DNA of 64,000 nucleotides from positions 62,001-126,000 of the forward strand of contig DHVT01000017.1 of the NCBI GenBank assembly GCA_002412775.1, given 5' to 3'. A program made the position numbers and the translations under genes. Each line of letters begins with the position of its first letter. The stretch's first letter is position 1. Below are positions 24,211 through 32,912 of the stretch, in pieces. A model generated the notes under the pieces. It saw only the letters and a program-made list of their open reading frames with translations, was not told the origin of the DNA and did no database searches. Source of the DNA: Firmicutes bacterium UBA5201 (GTDB taxonomy: Bacteria; Bacillota; Clostridia; Peptostreptococcales; Acidaminobacteraceae).

Positions 24211-25500
24211 ATGAAAAAGAAAGTTGTACTAGCATATTCGGGAGGACTTGATACCTCTGTGATTTTGAAATGGTTAAGTGTTGAATTTGATTATGAGGTT
24301 ATCGCGGTTTGTGTGGATGTCGGTCAAAATGAGGATTATTCAAAAGTATGGCAAAAGGCTCTTGCGACAGGTGCCAGTAAGGCATATGTGTTGGATGTCA
24401 AAAATGAGTTTGTGGTGGATTACCTTTACAAGGGCATAAAAGCCGGCGCTGTTTACGAAGATGACTATTTGCTTGGTACTGCGTTCGCTCGTCCCCTGAT
24501 TGCCAAAAAACTTGTGGAAATCGCCAAACTGGAAGGCGCAGAGGCAATATCGCATGGAGCGACAGGAAAAGGCAATGACCAGGTTCGATTCGAAGCGGGC
24601 ATCAAAGCATTGGCTCCAGAACTAAAAATCATCGCGCCATGGCGAACATGGGAACTCAAATCTCGTGAGGATTGTATCGCATACGCCGAGCAACACGACA
24701 TACCACTGACAGTCACAAAAAAAGACATCTATTCCCGTGACGAAAATCTTTGGCACATCAGTCATGAAGGTGGCAATTTGGAAGATCCATGGCAATCACA
24801 CCCTGAGTCAGTCTACAAATGGTGTGTGGCTCCTGAAAAGGGTCCTGACATTCCAACTACACTAGTCGTTTCATTCGAACAGGGTGTTCCGACAAAAATC
24901 AACGGCGAAAGCTACGAACCCGTCGAGTTGATCCAAACACTGAACAAAATCGGAGGTCAACACGGTATTGGTATCATTGATATCGTTGAAAACCGATTGG
25001 TCGGTATGAAATCTCGAGGCGTTTATGAGACACCAGGAGGAACAATCCTTTACAGCGCTCACAAATCTCTTGAAAAGTTGGTTTTGGATCGACAAACCAT
25101 GGCCTTCAAAAAGACGATTTCCAACAAATACGCTGAACTGGTCTATGATGGCTTATGGTTCTCGGATTTGAAGATTGCTCTTGATGCCTTCGTTGACAGC
25201 ACACAAACACTGGTAACTGGAAATGTAAAACTTAAACTATACAAAGGCAGTTGCCAAGTCATCGCCACCCAATCGGCAAATTCATTATACAGTGAAGAGT
25301 TTGTGACCTTCGGTGAAGATGATGTCTACAATCAATACGATGCAGAAGGCTTCATCAACCTTTTCACATTGCCATTAAAAATAAAATCCATGATGACAGG
25401 CAAATCCCTTGCAACAGTAGATGCCGATGAATCACTTTTCGAAAGCGGCTACTCTGAAGTGGACTTGGAAAATCTGTATAAAAAGGATGTAGCCATATGA
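24211..25500 (+). CDS. argG: Argininosuccinate synthase
   Basis: Joins citrulline and aspartate with ATP to argininosuccinate. It starts KVVLAYSGGLDTSVILKWL (PP-loop SGGLDTS), then has ISHGATGKGNDQVRFE, APWRTWELKSREDCIAYAEQ, DENLWHISHEGGNLEDPW and GVYETPGGTILYSAHKSLE in order. At 429 residues it is a little longer than the usual 400, with extra residues at the C terminus. AGGAGG lies 6 bases before the ATG. It overlaps argH by 4 bases (ATGA). It is under T-box control, and follows the same operon logic as in other Clostridia. Confidence 0.97.
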   Translation: MKKKVVLAYSGGLDTSVILKWLSVEFDYEVIAVCVDVGQNEDYSKVWQKALATGASKAYVLDVKNEFVVDYLYKGIKAGAVYEDDYLLGTAFARPLIAKKLVEIAKLEGAEAISHGATGKGNDQVRFEAGIKALAPELKIIAPWRTWELKSREDCIAYAEQHDIPLTVTKKDIYSRDENLWHISHEGGNLEDPWQSHPESVYKWCVAPEKGPDIPTTLVVSFEQGVPTKINGESYEPVELIQTLNKIGGQHGIGIIDIVENRLVGMKSRGVYETPGGTILYSAHKSLEKLVLDRQTMAFKKTISNKYAELVYDGLWFSDLKIALDAFVDSTQTLVTGNVKLKLYKGSCQVIATQSANSLYSEEFVTFGEDDVYNQYDAEGFINLFTLPLKIKSMMTGKSLATVDADESLFESGYSEVDLENLYKKDVAI

Positions 25501-26858
25501 AGCTATGGGGAGGTCGGTTCAAAGAGTCCACACATCAAATGATGGACGAGTTCAACGCTTCCATCACCTTTGATCAAAAGTTGTACAAAGAAGACATCGA
25601 AGGCTCCATTGCTCACGCAAAAATGCTCAGTCAAATCGGAGTATTGGAACAAAATGAACTTACAGAACTGATTACCGCATTAAGAAAGATTCAGGCCGAA
25701 ATCGAAACTGGTGAAGCAGTGCTGACAATCGCAAACGAGGATATTCATATGAATATTGAAGCATTGCTTGCTGATAAAGTTGGAAACCTGGCCAAGAAAC
25801 TGCATACGGCACGAAGCCGCAACGATCAAGTCGCAGTGGACCTTCGTCTTTACGTGAAAAAGGCAATCGATGGTTTATCTGTAAAACTGAACGATTTGAT
25901 GCTTGTTCTCCTTGAACTCAGCGAATCCAACGTGGATACACTTATGCCAGGATATACTCATTTGCAAAGAGCTCAGCCCATCACCCTGGCTTTTCACCTG
26001 ATGGCCTACTACGAGATGTTCTCAAGAGATCTTGACCGATGCAAAGACCTTTACAAACGCGTGGATGTGATGCCACTCGGTTCAGGTGCTCTTGCAGGGG
26101 TCAACTACGCGACTGATCGAGAATTTCTAAAGGAGCAGCTTGGCTTTTCCAAGTATTCCATGAATGCCATGGATGCAGTCAGTGACAGAGATTTTGTCAT
26201 TGAACTTCAGAGCCTTGGTTCAATTATCATGATGCATCTCAGCAGATTCTCTGAAGAGATCATCCTTTGGTCCAGCACGGAATTCAAATTTATTGAACTC
26301 AGCGACAAATTCTCCACAGGCAGTAGCATCATGCCGCAAAAGAAAAACCCGGACGCCGCGGAATTGATCCGAGGAAAAACAGGTCGCGTTTATGGCAATC
26401 TGATGGGCATTCTGACTGTCATGAAAGGGCTTCCTCTCGCTTACAACAAAGATATGCAGGAAGACAAGGAAGGCTTGTTTGATACCATTGAAACACTTGA
26501 TGTCTGTTTGACCGTCTTTACTGAAATGCTGGCCAGCACTATATTTTTAAAGGAAAATATGGCGAAGGCCGTCATAAAAGGATATTTGAATGCCACAGAT
26601 TTGGCAGATTACCTTGTTGCCAAAGGGTTGTCTTTCAGAGAGTGTCATGAGATTGCGGGAAAAGTCACAATAGATTGCATTGATCAGGGCATCCCCATTG
26701 AAGCGTTGTCTCTGGATGAACTCAAAACCTACTCCGATTTGATCGATGATTCCATATACAAAGCACTTGAGCCGTTCACAAGTATTGAAAACAAAAAGTC
26801 GGCAGGTTCCACAAGCAAAGCATCTGTAATAGAACATATCAATTCATGCAAAAAATAA
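25497..26858 (+). CDS. argH: Argininosuccinate lyase
   Basis: Splits argininosuccinate into arginine and fumarate, the last step of arginine synthesis. Landmarks: LWGGRFKESTHQMMDEFNAS at the start, NEDIHMNIEALL, KLHTARSRNDQVAVDLRLYV, GYTHLQRAQPITLAFHLMAY and the fumarase-superfamily signature GSSIMPQKKNPDAAELIRGK with the catalytic Ser loop. 453 residues is normal. The start overlaps the argG stop. A strong terminator follows. Confidence 0.97.
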   Translation: MKLWGGRFKESTHQMMDEFNASITFDQKLYKEDIEGSIAHAKMLSQIGVLEQNELTELITALRKIQAEIETGEAVLTIANEDIHMNIEALLADKVGNLAKKLHTARSRNDQVAVDLRLYVKKAIDGLSVKLNDLMLVLLELSESNVDTLMPGYTHLQRAQPITLAFHLMAYYEMFSRDLDRCKDLYKRVDVMPLGSGALAGVNYATDREFLKEQLGFSKYSMNAMDAVSDRDFVIELQSLGSIIMMHLSRFSEEIILWSSTEFKFIELSDKFSTGSSIMPQKKNPDAAELIRGKTGRVYGNLMGILTVMKGLPLAYNKDMQEDKEGLFDTIETLDVCLTVFTEMLASTIFLKENMAKAVIKGYLNATDLADYLVAKGLSFRECHEIAGKVTIDCIDQGIPIEALSLDELKTYSDLIDDSIYKALEPFTSIENKKSAGSTSKASVIEHINSCKK

Positions 26859-26861
26859 CAA

Positions 26862-26898
26862 CAGGACGCATATCAACTTATGCGTCCTGATTTTTATT
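26862..26898 (+). terminator. Terminator of argGH
   Basis: Perfect 11-bp stem CAGGACGCATA / TATGCGTCCTG with a 6-base loop, followed by ATTTTTATTTT. It lies only 3 bases past the argH stop and overlaps the end of the convergent helicase gene region. Confidence 0.92.
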
Positions 26899-28387
26899 TT
26901 CCAAACACCTTTTTAATTTTTTCGATTATCGAAGTCTTCTTTTGAATCGGTTCCACAGTCACCTTTGCGGGCTCCACTTTTTTAACAGGTTCAACTTTTT
27001 TGACCTCCAAGTGAGTCTTAGGAGTCTCAATCGTCCTATGAACTTGATGGGGTCTAGGTTGAGTGGCCGGTTTTTCATGAACCGTTTTGACATGTTCCGA
27101 TCTACTTTGCGTAGGTCTTCCATGTGAAGGCTTGCCATGTGCGGGTTTGCCATGTGCGGGTTTGCCTTGTGCAGGTTTGCCTTGTGCGGGCTTGGCATGA
27201 TCTGTTTTTTTGGTTGGCGCTTTTTCCGGTTGAACTTTGATCTTTTGGCGGGGAGCCTTGGCGACTTCCTCGTCTGTTGGAAGCGTGCCTTCTTCAATAA
27301 GCACACCCACATGCTCTTCAATCTCATACATGGTGAACAAATCATCTTTGGTGACCAGAGTTATGGCTTTGCCTCCATGACCGGCTCTACCTGTCCTCCC
27401 TATTCTATGGACATAGCCGTCTTTCTCCAGTGGCACATCATAATTGATGACCAGTGACAAGTCATCGATATGTAATCCTCTGGCTGCGACATCCGTTGCA
27501 CACAAAATTTGGAAAGCGTCTTTTTTGAATTGTTGAATGGATCTCATACGGTTGCTCTGGGTGTTCGCACCATGTAAAGCTTTGGAACTGTAGCCTTTAC
27601 GCGTGAGAAACTCGTTGACGTTGTCCACTGCATATCTCGTATTGCAAAAAACGATACAACTCTCAGGCTGCAACACGGTCAAAAGACGATTCAGCTGTTT
27701 GCGTTTTTCATTGGCTTCCACTTTATAATAAATTTGTGTGATGGAATCCACAGTCAAGGTGTCGGATTCGATTTCCACGACGAAAGGTTCTTTCATGTAC
27801 TGTTTGCTAAGCTTTTGAATCTCTTGTGGCATCGTTGCAGAAAACAAGAGCGTCACTCTTTCCCTAGGTACAGTTTTGATGATTTTCACCACTTGATCGA
27901 TGAACCCCATATCGAGCATACGATCCGCTTCATCCAATACAAGGAACCTAATGTTTTTCATATTCAGATTGCCTTGTCTGATATGGTCAAAAACCCTTCC
28001 CGGAGTTCCCGTGACGATTTCAATTCCCTTTTTGAGTTGCTCCACTTCCTTTACCATGCTGTGTTGCCCGTAAACCACTGTCGTTCTTATGTCTGTGAAT
28101 TTTGCCATCAACTTGATGTCGGTATCCACTTGGACAGCCAGTTCCCTTGTTGGGGTCAATATGAGGCCCTGAGGTCCCTCGCTATCTTTTTTCATGATTT
28201 CAAGCATAGGAATACCGAAAGCTCCGGTTTTTCCACTTCCCGTCTTCGACATCACAATCAGGTCCTCGCCTTTCATGACTCGTGGTATCGCCCTTTTCTG
28301 AACCTCAGTCGGTTCAGTAAAACCCATTTCGTTCAAAGATTTCAATATGTTGTCAGATAACCCTAGATTATTAAAACTATTTTCCAT
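26894..28387 (-). CDS. DEAD-box RNA helicase
   Basis: ATP-dependent RNA helicase of 497 residues. All motifs are visible: Q-motif region LGLSDNILKSLNEMGFTEPT, SKTGSGKTGAF (I), PTRELAVQVD (Ia), TPGRVFDHI (Ib), LDEADRMLD (II), FSATMP (III), VFCNTRYAVDNV (IV), ATDVAARGLHI (V) and HRIGRTGR (VI). After residue 370 comes a basic, low-complexity tail with AKPAQGKPAQGKPAHGK units and Lys/Pro/Val repeats. Similar tails in CsdA/RhlE-type helicases bind RNA. The tail is encoded by a 15-bp tandem repeat. Roles in ribosome assembly or cold growth are typical, not shown here. Confidence 0.93.
   Translation of the reverse strand: MENSFNNLGLSDNILKSLNEMGFTEPTEVQKRAIPRVMKGEDLIVMSKTGSGKTGAFGIPMLEIMKKDSEGPQGLILTPTRELAVQVDTDIKLMAKFTDIRTTVVYGQHSMVKEVEQLKKGIEIVTGTPGRVFDHIRQGNLNMKNIRFLVLDEADRMLDMGFIDQVVKIIKTVPRERVTLLFSATMPQEIQKLSKQYMKEPFVVEIESDTLTVDSITQIYYKVEANEKRKQLNRLLTVLQPESCIVFCNTRYAVDNVNEFLTRKGYSSKALHGANTQSNRMRSIQQFKKDAFQILCATDVAARGLHIDDLSLVINYDVPLEKDGYVHRIGRTGRAGHGGKAITLVTKDDLFTMYEIEEHVGVLIEEGTLPTDEEVAKAPRQKIKVQPEKAPTKKTDHAKPAQGKPAQGKPAHGKPAHGKPSHGRPTQSRSEHVKTVHEKPATQPRPHQVHRTIETPKTHLEVKKVEPVKKVEPAKVTVEPIQKKTSIIEKIKKVFGK
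27121..27195 (-). repeat. 15-bp tandem repeat inside the helicase tail
   Basis: Five back-to-back 15-bp units (for example CATGTGCGGGTTTGC, twice identical) encode five-residue units such as GKPAH or GKPAQ. Unit number is a multiple of three bases, so copy number can change without a frameshift. Confidence 0.85.
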
Positions 28388-28392
28388 TTTTC

Positions 28393-30861
28393 CTACTTTC
28401 TATTCAATACTTTCTCGATAAATATTTCTACAAGTACCGGATCCAATTGTTTGCCCTTTGCTTTTTCCAGTGCCTCAATCAAAAGTTCCCGATCATCCGT
28501 GTCACTTTCCATATGTTCCCTAACAATTGTATCATAAAAATTCGCAATCGCAATGATTCTCGACTCAAGAGGGATATGATCGCCCCGTTGTCTCCTCGGA
28601 TATCCTGTACCATCCCAATTTTCATGATGCGCCAAAACAAATTCAGCCATTTTTGAGAACTCGTTGATGGATTTGAGAAGTTGATAGCCTACTTCGGAGT
28701 GGCTTTCAATCTCCATGCGCTCTGCGGGGGTCCAAGACGTTTCTTTATCATACAAATCAAGATGAATGGCTATTTTACCTATATCATGCATCAATCCAGC
28801 AGACTTCAGTGTCGTGATGTCCTCCATCGACATTCCAAGCGCAAGTCCCATCTTACCGCATAGTTTGCTGACATTTTCCGAATGCTCCCGTTCTCGGTCA
28901 CTTTTGCCGTATAACGATGTCAATACGACATCCATCATCTGGTAACGCATGCTCAAACTCTCAGAAAGTTTATTGCGGTACATAACGTCTTCAGCGATTT
29001 TGAAGACATCATGAAGTTTTAGGCTTTCATCTGTTTTTGTGGCTATACCATATGAAATGGATAATATCACAGGCTCTGATTGTGCCTGATCCACTTCGTC
29101 GATTATTTTTTCCATAATCTTTTCAGCCACTTCAGTTTCGGTATTAGGGAGCAAAAGTACGAATTCATCTCCACCGATTCTGGAGAGTGTGCCGCCTGAA
29201 GTACATCCTGTCATGATTATATTCGCAGCGGTTTTGAGCAAGTCGTCTCCCACATTATGACCAAATGCGTCATTGATCAATTTTAGACCATTGACATCCA
29301 GCATCACAAGCGTCACCGGCAGGTGTTCCTCATGCTCGAGTCTGATCATTTCCTCCTCGAAGAATCTTCTGTTCAAAAGTCCTGTCAGTTGATCATGATA
29401 GCTCAAATATTCGATTGCTTTCGCTTTGTCGCGCTTGTCGGTCACATCCCTGAAAACATAAACTTGACCTTGGGTTGTTCCCTCCTTGCCATAAATCTTC
29501 GATACGGAATACTCTATCGGTATGCTCTTCCCTTTTCTGGTCTGAAGATTTACAAAGCCGTTTGAATCCTGAGTTTTCTCAAGTATGAAAATATCATCTA
29601 TCATCCTTCCCACAGCTTCACTTTGTTGCCAATCCATCAAATTTTCAGCCTGTTTATTCATCAGTTCGATTTTACCTTCACTGTCTGTGGCGATGAAGCC
29701 ATCCCCTATGGACAAGAGTGTTGTTCTAAATTTGCTTTCGATTTCACTATAGGCATTGTTGACTTTCACGATCATTGTATTGAAAACTTCAGTCAATTTG
29801 CCGATCTCATCTTGATTATCGACACTCACCTTCACATCATAATTCCCATCAGCAACCATTTGAGCGGCCTTTGACAGTTTGGTGATTGGTGATGTCACTC
29901 TTCCGATGCTGCTATAAATCAGGAATACCGCCACCAAAACGAGCATGAACCCCGCAATCAAAACGATCATCAGTATGTTTCTGAGCACAGCTTTGATCGA
30001 AGATGACGTGAATGTGATTTCAATGATGCGACTATGGTCACTGAGCGGATTTATACCCTTATCAGAAATGTACACAACCCTTTTGGTCTCATCACCTTCT
30101 TCAATTTCAAACATGGACTCTTCGATTGCTCTACTGACCAGGTCCAAACTATAAGGCGTTGGTTCATGATTTTCTCCGCTATTGACGACTTGATACCCGT
30201 ATACATCATAGACATTTATGGACATGACATTAGGATTTGAATTCGCCAGTTGATTCATGGCATCGACCGGATCGAGACGCTTCACCAAAGCACTGAATGC
30301 GGCATCGTTGTATACGATTTCCAAAATCACATTGTTGTCATCCGCGGAAACATATGAAAATTTTGTCAGTAAACCAGTCGCCACATTGGTCCTTATTTTT
30401 TCATGGACGATATCGTTTCCGAGTCTAATCGCATTGATCTTTTCACCCAACTCGGCATCAAATGATGAAAAACTGAAACCCAATGCCTCTGGCATCGTGG
30501 AATCAATGATAGCGGTCTTCTCGTCTATCAGTATCAAATCATATGTATTGCCCATTTGTTCTTTGATGCTTTCCAGATTTACAGGACCCGAGGTGCTTTC
30601 ATATAGACGTTTAAACTCAATCAGGCCATCGGTCATCTCTTTTTCAAGCTGCTTGTCCAACATTGAAAAACCCGCATCAATGAGGCTCATCGCATTTTCC
30701 GCATTTGCCTGGACATAGTTGCGCTGGGACTCGTATTCTTTGATCAATAAGCTTTTCGAGAGTTGATTGGTCAGGACCATAAGCAGAAAAACAATCAAAA
30801 AAACAAGGGGCAACAGGACCCAAAGCATCTTTTGCTTTACCGTAAAAAATCTGAATCTCAT
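28393..30861 (-). CDS. Membrane sensor with PAS, GGDEF and HD-GYP domains
   Basis: A 822-residue c-di-GMP turnover protein. Order: membrane helix (about residues 12-32), an extracytoplasmic sensing domain (about 35-285), a second membrane helix (about 292-314), HAMP (SSIGRVTSPITKLSKAAQMV), PAS, GGDEF (SRIGGDEFVLLLPNTE) and HD-GYP (MHDIGKIAIHLDLYDKE then HHENWDGTGYPRRQRGDHIP). Both catalytic signatures look intact (GGDEF; HD and GYP motif), so it may both make and break c-di-GMP, with the ligand deciding which. It is downstream of proX and upstream of the helicase on the same strand. AT-rich spacing of 5 bases to the helicase suggests co-transcription. Confidence 0.93.
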   Translation of the reverse strand: MRFRFFTVKQKMLWVLLPLVFLIVFLLMVLTNQLSKSLLIKEYESQRNYVQANAENAMSLIDAGFSMLDKQLEKEMTDGLIEFKRLYESTSGPVNLESIKEQMGNTYDLILIDEKTAIIDSTMPEALGFSFSSFDAELGEKINAIRLGNDIVHEKIRTNVATGLLTKFSYVSADDNNVILEIVYNDAAFSALVKRLDPVDAMNQLANSNPNVMSINVYDVYGYQVVNSGENHEPTPYSLDLVSRAIEESMFEIEEGDETKRVVYISDKGINPLSDHSRIIEITFTSSSIKAVLRNILMIVLIAGFMLVLVAVFLIYSSIGRVTSPITKLSKAAQMVADGNYDVKVSVDNQDEIGKLTEVFNTMIVKVNNAYSEIESKFRTTLLSIGDGFIATDSEGKIELMNKQAENLMDWQQSEAVGRMIDDIFILEKTQDSNGFVNLQTRKGKSIPIEYSVSKIYGKEGTTQGQVYVFRDVTDKRDKAKAIEYLSYHDQLTGLLNRRFFEEEMIRLEHEEHLPVTLVMLDVNGLKLINDAFGHNVGDDLLKTAANIIMTGCTSGGTLSRIGGDEFVLLLPNTETEVAEKIMEKIIDEVDQAQSEPVILSISYGIATKTDESLKLHDVFKIAEDVMYRNKLSESLSMRYQMMDVVLTSLYGKSDREREHSENVSKLCGKMGLALGMSMEDITTLKSAGLMHDIGKIAIHLDLYDKETSWTPAERMEIESHSEVGYQLLKSINEFSKMAEFVLAHHENWDGTGYPRRQRGDHIPLESRIIAIANFYDTIVREHMESDTDDRELLIEALEKAKGKQLDPVLVEIFIEKVLNRK

Positions 30862-30871
30862 AGGTACCCCC

Positions 30872-31372
30872 TTATAATTTGCTTGGCACGTTCATCAAGT
30901 GAACTTCATTTTCACGACTATTGAGATATTTAATGAAATCATCACTGGAAAGAACTATTGTCACTGTATTGACATTGGGATGAAAAGACAATTTTTTCGC
31001 ATCCAACAGGCATTCATCCACTATGACTTTGACTGAACAATCCTTGTTGTTGATGATTCCAAATGGAGATACAGAGCCATGTGTCAATCCCAAATGGGTC
31101 ATCAGACGGCTTTCAGACGCAAAACCCAATCTACCCCATCCGTTTTGAGTTCCCAATTGGTTAAGGTCAACACTTTTATCGTATTCCACAATCACCAAAA
31201 AGTGATTTTTCCCTTTATTGTCTTTCAAAAAAAGATTTTTACATCCCACTGCTTCAAAATCCAATTTGCTTTTTTTCACATCCGCAACAGTATATACCGC
31301 ATCATGATGAATGATGTCATATTCAATGTCCAGGGCATCCAAGACCTCATAAACCTTTTTTTCTTGATTCAT
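30872..31372 (-). CDS. ProX-type aminoacyl-tRNA deacylase (YbaK/prolyl-tRNA editing)
   Basis: A 166-residue protein of the YbaK/ProRS-editing family. Landmarks: DIIHHDAVYTVADVKKSKLD, GCKNLFLKDNKGKNHFLV and GWGRLGFASESRLMTHLGLTHGSVSPFGI, in which conserved Lys and the Gly-rich end (GSVSPFGI) form the editing pocket; NVNTVTIVLSS is the final strand. Removes wrongly attached alanine from tRNA-Pro. The inner ATG is chosen for its GGAG at 7 bases; a longer reading runs into promoter DNA. Its upstream region holds a promoter that overlaps the his operon promoter on the other strand. Confidence 0.9.
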   Translation of the reverse strand: MNQEKKVYEVLDALDIEYDIIHHDAVYTVADVKKSKLDFEAVGCKNLFLKDNKGKNHFLVIVEYDKSVDLNQLGTQNGWGRLGFASESRLMTHLGLTHGSVSPFGIINNKDCSVKVIVDECLLDAKKLSFHPNVNTVTIVLSSDDFIKYLNSRENEVHLMNVPSKL

Positions 31373-31403
31373 GTCCCACTCCGAGTGTTGATTTGATAAT
31401 TTA

Positions 31404-31446
31404 ATTATACCATGGAGTTGACAATCCTCCAATCATGTGTTAATAT
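31404..31446. promoter_or_regulatory. Face-to-face promoters for proX and the his operon
   Basis: Plus strand: TTGACA (31418-31423), 17 bases, TAATAT (31441-31446), leading into the his leader. Minus strand: TTGGAG (31432-31427), 17 bases, TATAAT (31409-31404), leading to proX. The two RNA polymerase sites overlap by most of their length, so only one can be used at a time. Confidence 0.8.
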
Positions 31447-31470
31447 TCTGAAAAAGACAAGAGGTGCGAT

Positions 31471-31524
31471 ATGTATAATAAATATAAAATTGCTTTTTCC
31501 GCACAACTTCATCATCACCATTAG
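31471..31524 (+). CDS. hisL: His leader peptide (17 codons, four consecutive His)
   Basis: A GAGGTG site lies 6 bases before the ATG, and the start lies about 18 bases after the expected transcript start. The peptide is MYNKYKIAFSAQLHHHH, ending CAT CAT CAC CAT TAG. Four successive histidine codons directly before the stop are the signature of a ribosome-mediated attenuator. It is followed by an attenuator stem-loop and the complete hisZGDCBHAFIE operon. Low charged tRNA-His would stall the ribosome over the His codons. Confidence 0.93.
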   Translation: MYNKYKIAFSAQLHHHH

Positions 31525-31558
31525 AGGGTTTGTAACCATTAGTGTCTAACATAAACTT

Positions 31559-31626
31559 AGACCGCCATGGCATGCAAGCTCTGTTTCTCTTTGAAATGAG
31601 CTTGCATCTAATGGTGGTTTTTTATT
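31559..31626 (+). terminator. his attenuator terminator
   Basis: An outer stem ACCGCCAT / ATGGTGGT with one G-U pair and an inner 10-bp perfect stem (ATGCAAGCTC / GAGCTTGCAT) with a 16-base loop, followed by a T run. Its 3' arm CTAATGGT (31608-31615) is also exactly complementary to two copies of ACCATTAG upstream, at 31517-31524 (His codons plus stop) and 31535-31542, giving competing pairings as attenuation needs. Confidence 0.9.
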
Positions 31627-31630
31627 TTCT

Positions 31631-31668
31631 GAAATCATGTAGGTGTTCGCTCACTACATGATTTTTTT
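31631..31668 (+). terminator. Second terminator between the attenuator and hisZ
   Basis: Stem AAATCATGTA / TACATGATTT with GGTG-TTCG-CTCAC at the tip, followed by a T run. It lies 10-15 bases before the hisZ ribosome site (GGAGG), so it could also hide translation start. Confidence 0.82.
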
Positions 31669-31683
31669 TATTTTGGAGGCAAT

Positions 31684-32901
31684 ATGCTTAATCTGAACGC
31701 AAACGAATTTACCCTAACCAACCATATTTTTGAAATTTTAGAAAAAAAAGCAATTTCTTATGGCTACGAAGCTGTCTTTACAGAAACTTTCGGAAAATAC
31801 AATGACAAAATGGATTCAGATGCGGTGAAAATCATGGCCCCCTCAGGAGACCTGCTGTCACTCAAGAGCGATCCGACACCACATGCCACAAAGCAAATCG
31901 CACCCTTGTGCGACGGTTACCTGAAAACTTATTACAAATCCAGCCTTGTCAAGTTGGATCCCAAAGCGCCTATTGGCATAAAAGAAACATTACAAGGAGG
32001 CTTTGAGTATTATGGCAACTCCAACATCGAAAGCGATGCGGAAATCATCCTGCTCAACTGTTCTGTCCTGAGCACACTTGGAGTGCAAAATATACATTTG
32101 GATATCGGGCACATAAAATTCACAGAAGCTCTTCTCAAATCTTTAAATTTTTCAGAGGATGCCCTGATCGATGTTGAAAACGCACTCAAAAAGAGGTCAC
32201 TCAAATCCAACATAGACTTGAATCCACATCAGAGAAGCACACTCGAAACGCTTTTGTCCCTTTCGGGTTCTCCTGTCGAAGTCATTAAAAATGCGAGGTC
32301 TCTGGCGACGACTCCCGATCTCATCGATTCACTCGATCAGATTGAAAACATCATTCTCAGGATTCAGGATTTGGACATTGATCAAATCACAAGCAATAAG
32401 ATTTCGGTGGATCTTTGCCTGACTCATCCAAAATCCTATTATACCGGACCACTTTTCAAGATTTACTCGGTTGACACCGGAAAAACCGTAGCGCAAGGTG
32501 GCAGATATGACAATCTTTCAAAACAGTTCGGCTACAGTTTTGCGGCATGTGGCGGAGCTATTGATATAAAAAATACAATTGAGGTGATTAAAATGAAAAA
32601 CACTATGACTATCGACCGTACAAACTTCGTACTCGTCTATGATGAAGCATCATTCAAACCTGCTCTTGACTTAACGAACTGGTTGCGGGCAAAAGGATTT
32701 TCAGTCAAATTCAATACACGTCCGACGGATTACAGCACAGCTCTACAAAGCGATTATTTCAAATCGGTGAATCAAATTCTCGACTTTAACGACGGGTTCA
32801 TCAAAGTGATTGATCAAATGAAAAACGAAACCTATAGAATCAGTCTCGAGGCTTTTAAAACCCGTCTGACTTCTAATCCTGGCAGTATTTCCATCCACTA
32901 G
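31684..32901 (+). CDS. hisZ: ATP phosphoribosyltransferase regulatory subunit
   Basis: Histidyl-tRNA-synthetase-like paralogue that has lost aminoacylation and regulates the short HisG; 405 residues. The N-terminal part (about 15-320) has the class II synthetase fold with PSGDLLSLKSDPTPHATKQIA, and RYDNLSKQFGYSFAACGGAI near the end of the catalytic core. The usual HisRS catalytic motif is absent in part, as in other HisZ proteins. TTTGGAGG lies 7 bases before the ATG. First gene of the operon, as is usual with short HisG. A C-terminal 100 residues resemble the anticodon-binding-like part. Confidence 0.93.
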   Translation: MLNLNANEFTLTNHIFEILEKKAISYGYEAVFTETFGKYNDKMDSDAVKIMAPSGDLLSLKSDPTPHATKQIAPLCDGYLKTYYKSSLVKLDPKAPIGIKETLQGGFEYYGNSNIESDAEIILLNCSVLSTLGVQNIHLDIGHIKFTEALLKSLNFSEDALIDVENALKKRSLKSNIDLNPHQRSTLETLLSLSGSPVEVIKNARSLATTPDLIDSLDQIENIILRIQDLDIDQITSNKISVDLCLTHPKSYYTGPLFKIYSVDTGKTVAQGGRYDNLSKQFGYSFAACGGAIDIKNTIEVIKMKNTMTIDRTNFVLVYDEASFKPALDLTNWLRAKGFSVKFNTRPTDYSTALQSDYFKSVNQILDFNDGFIKVIDQMKNETYRISLEAFKTRLTSNPGSISIH

Positions 32902-32912
32902 GGAGGACACAA

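Noticed and set aside
27121..27195. Tandem repeats that look like a CRISPR array
   Set aside because: Units are 15 bp, directly adjacent without spacers, and encode an in-frame low-complexity protein tail.
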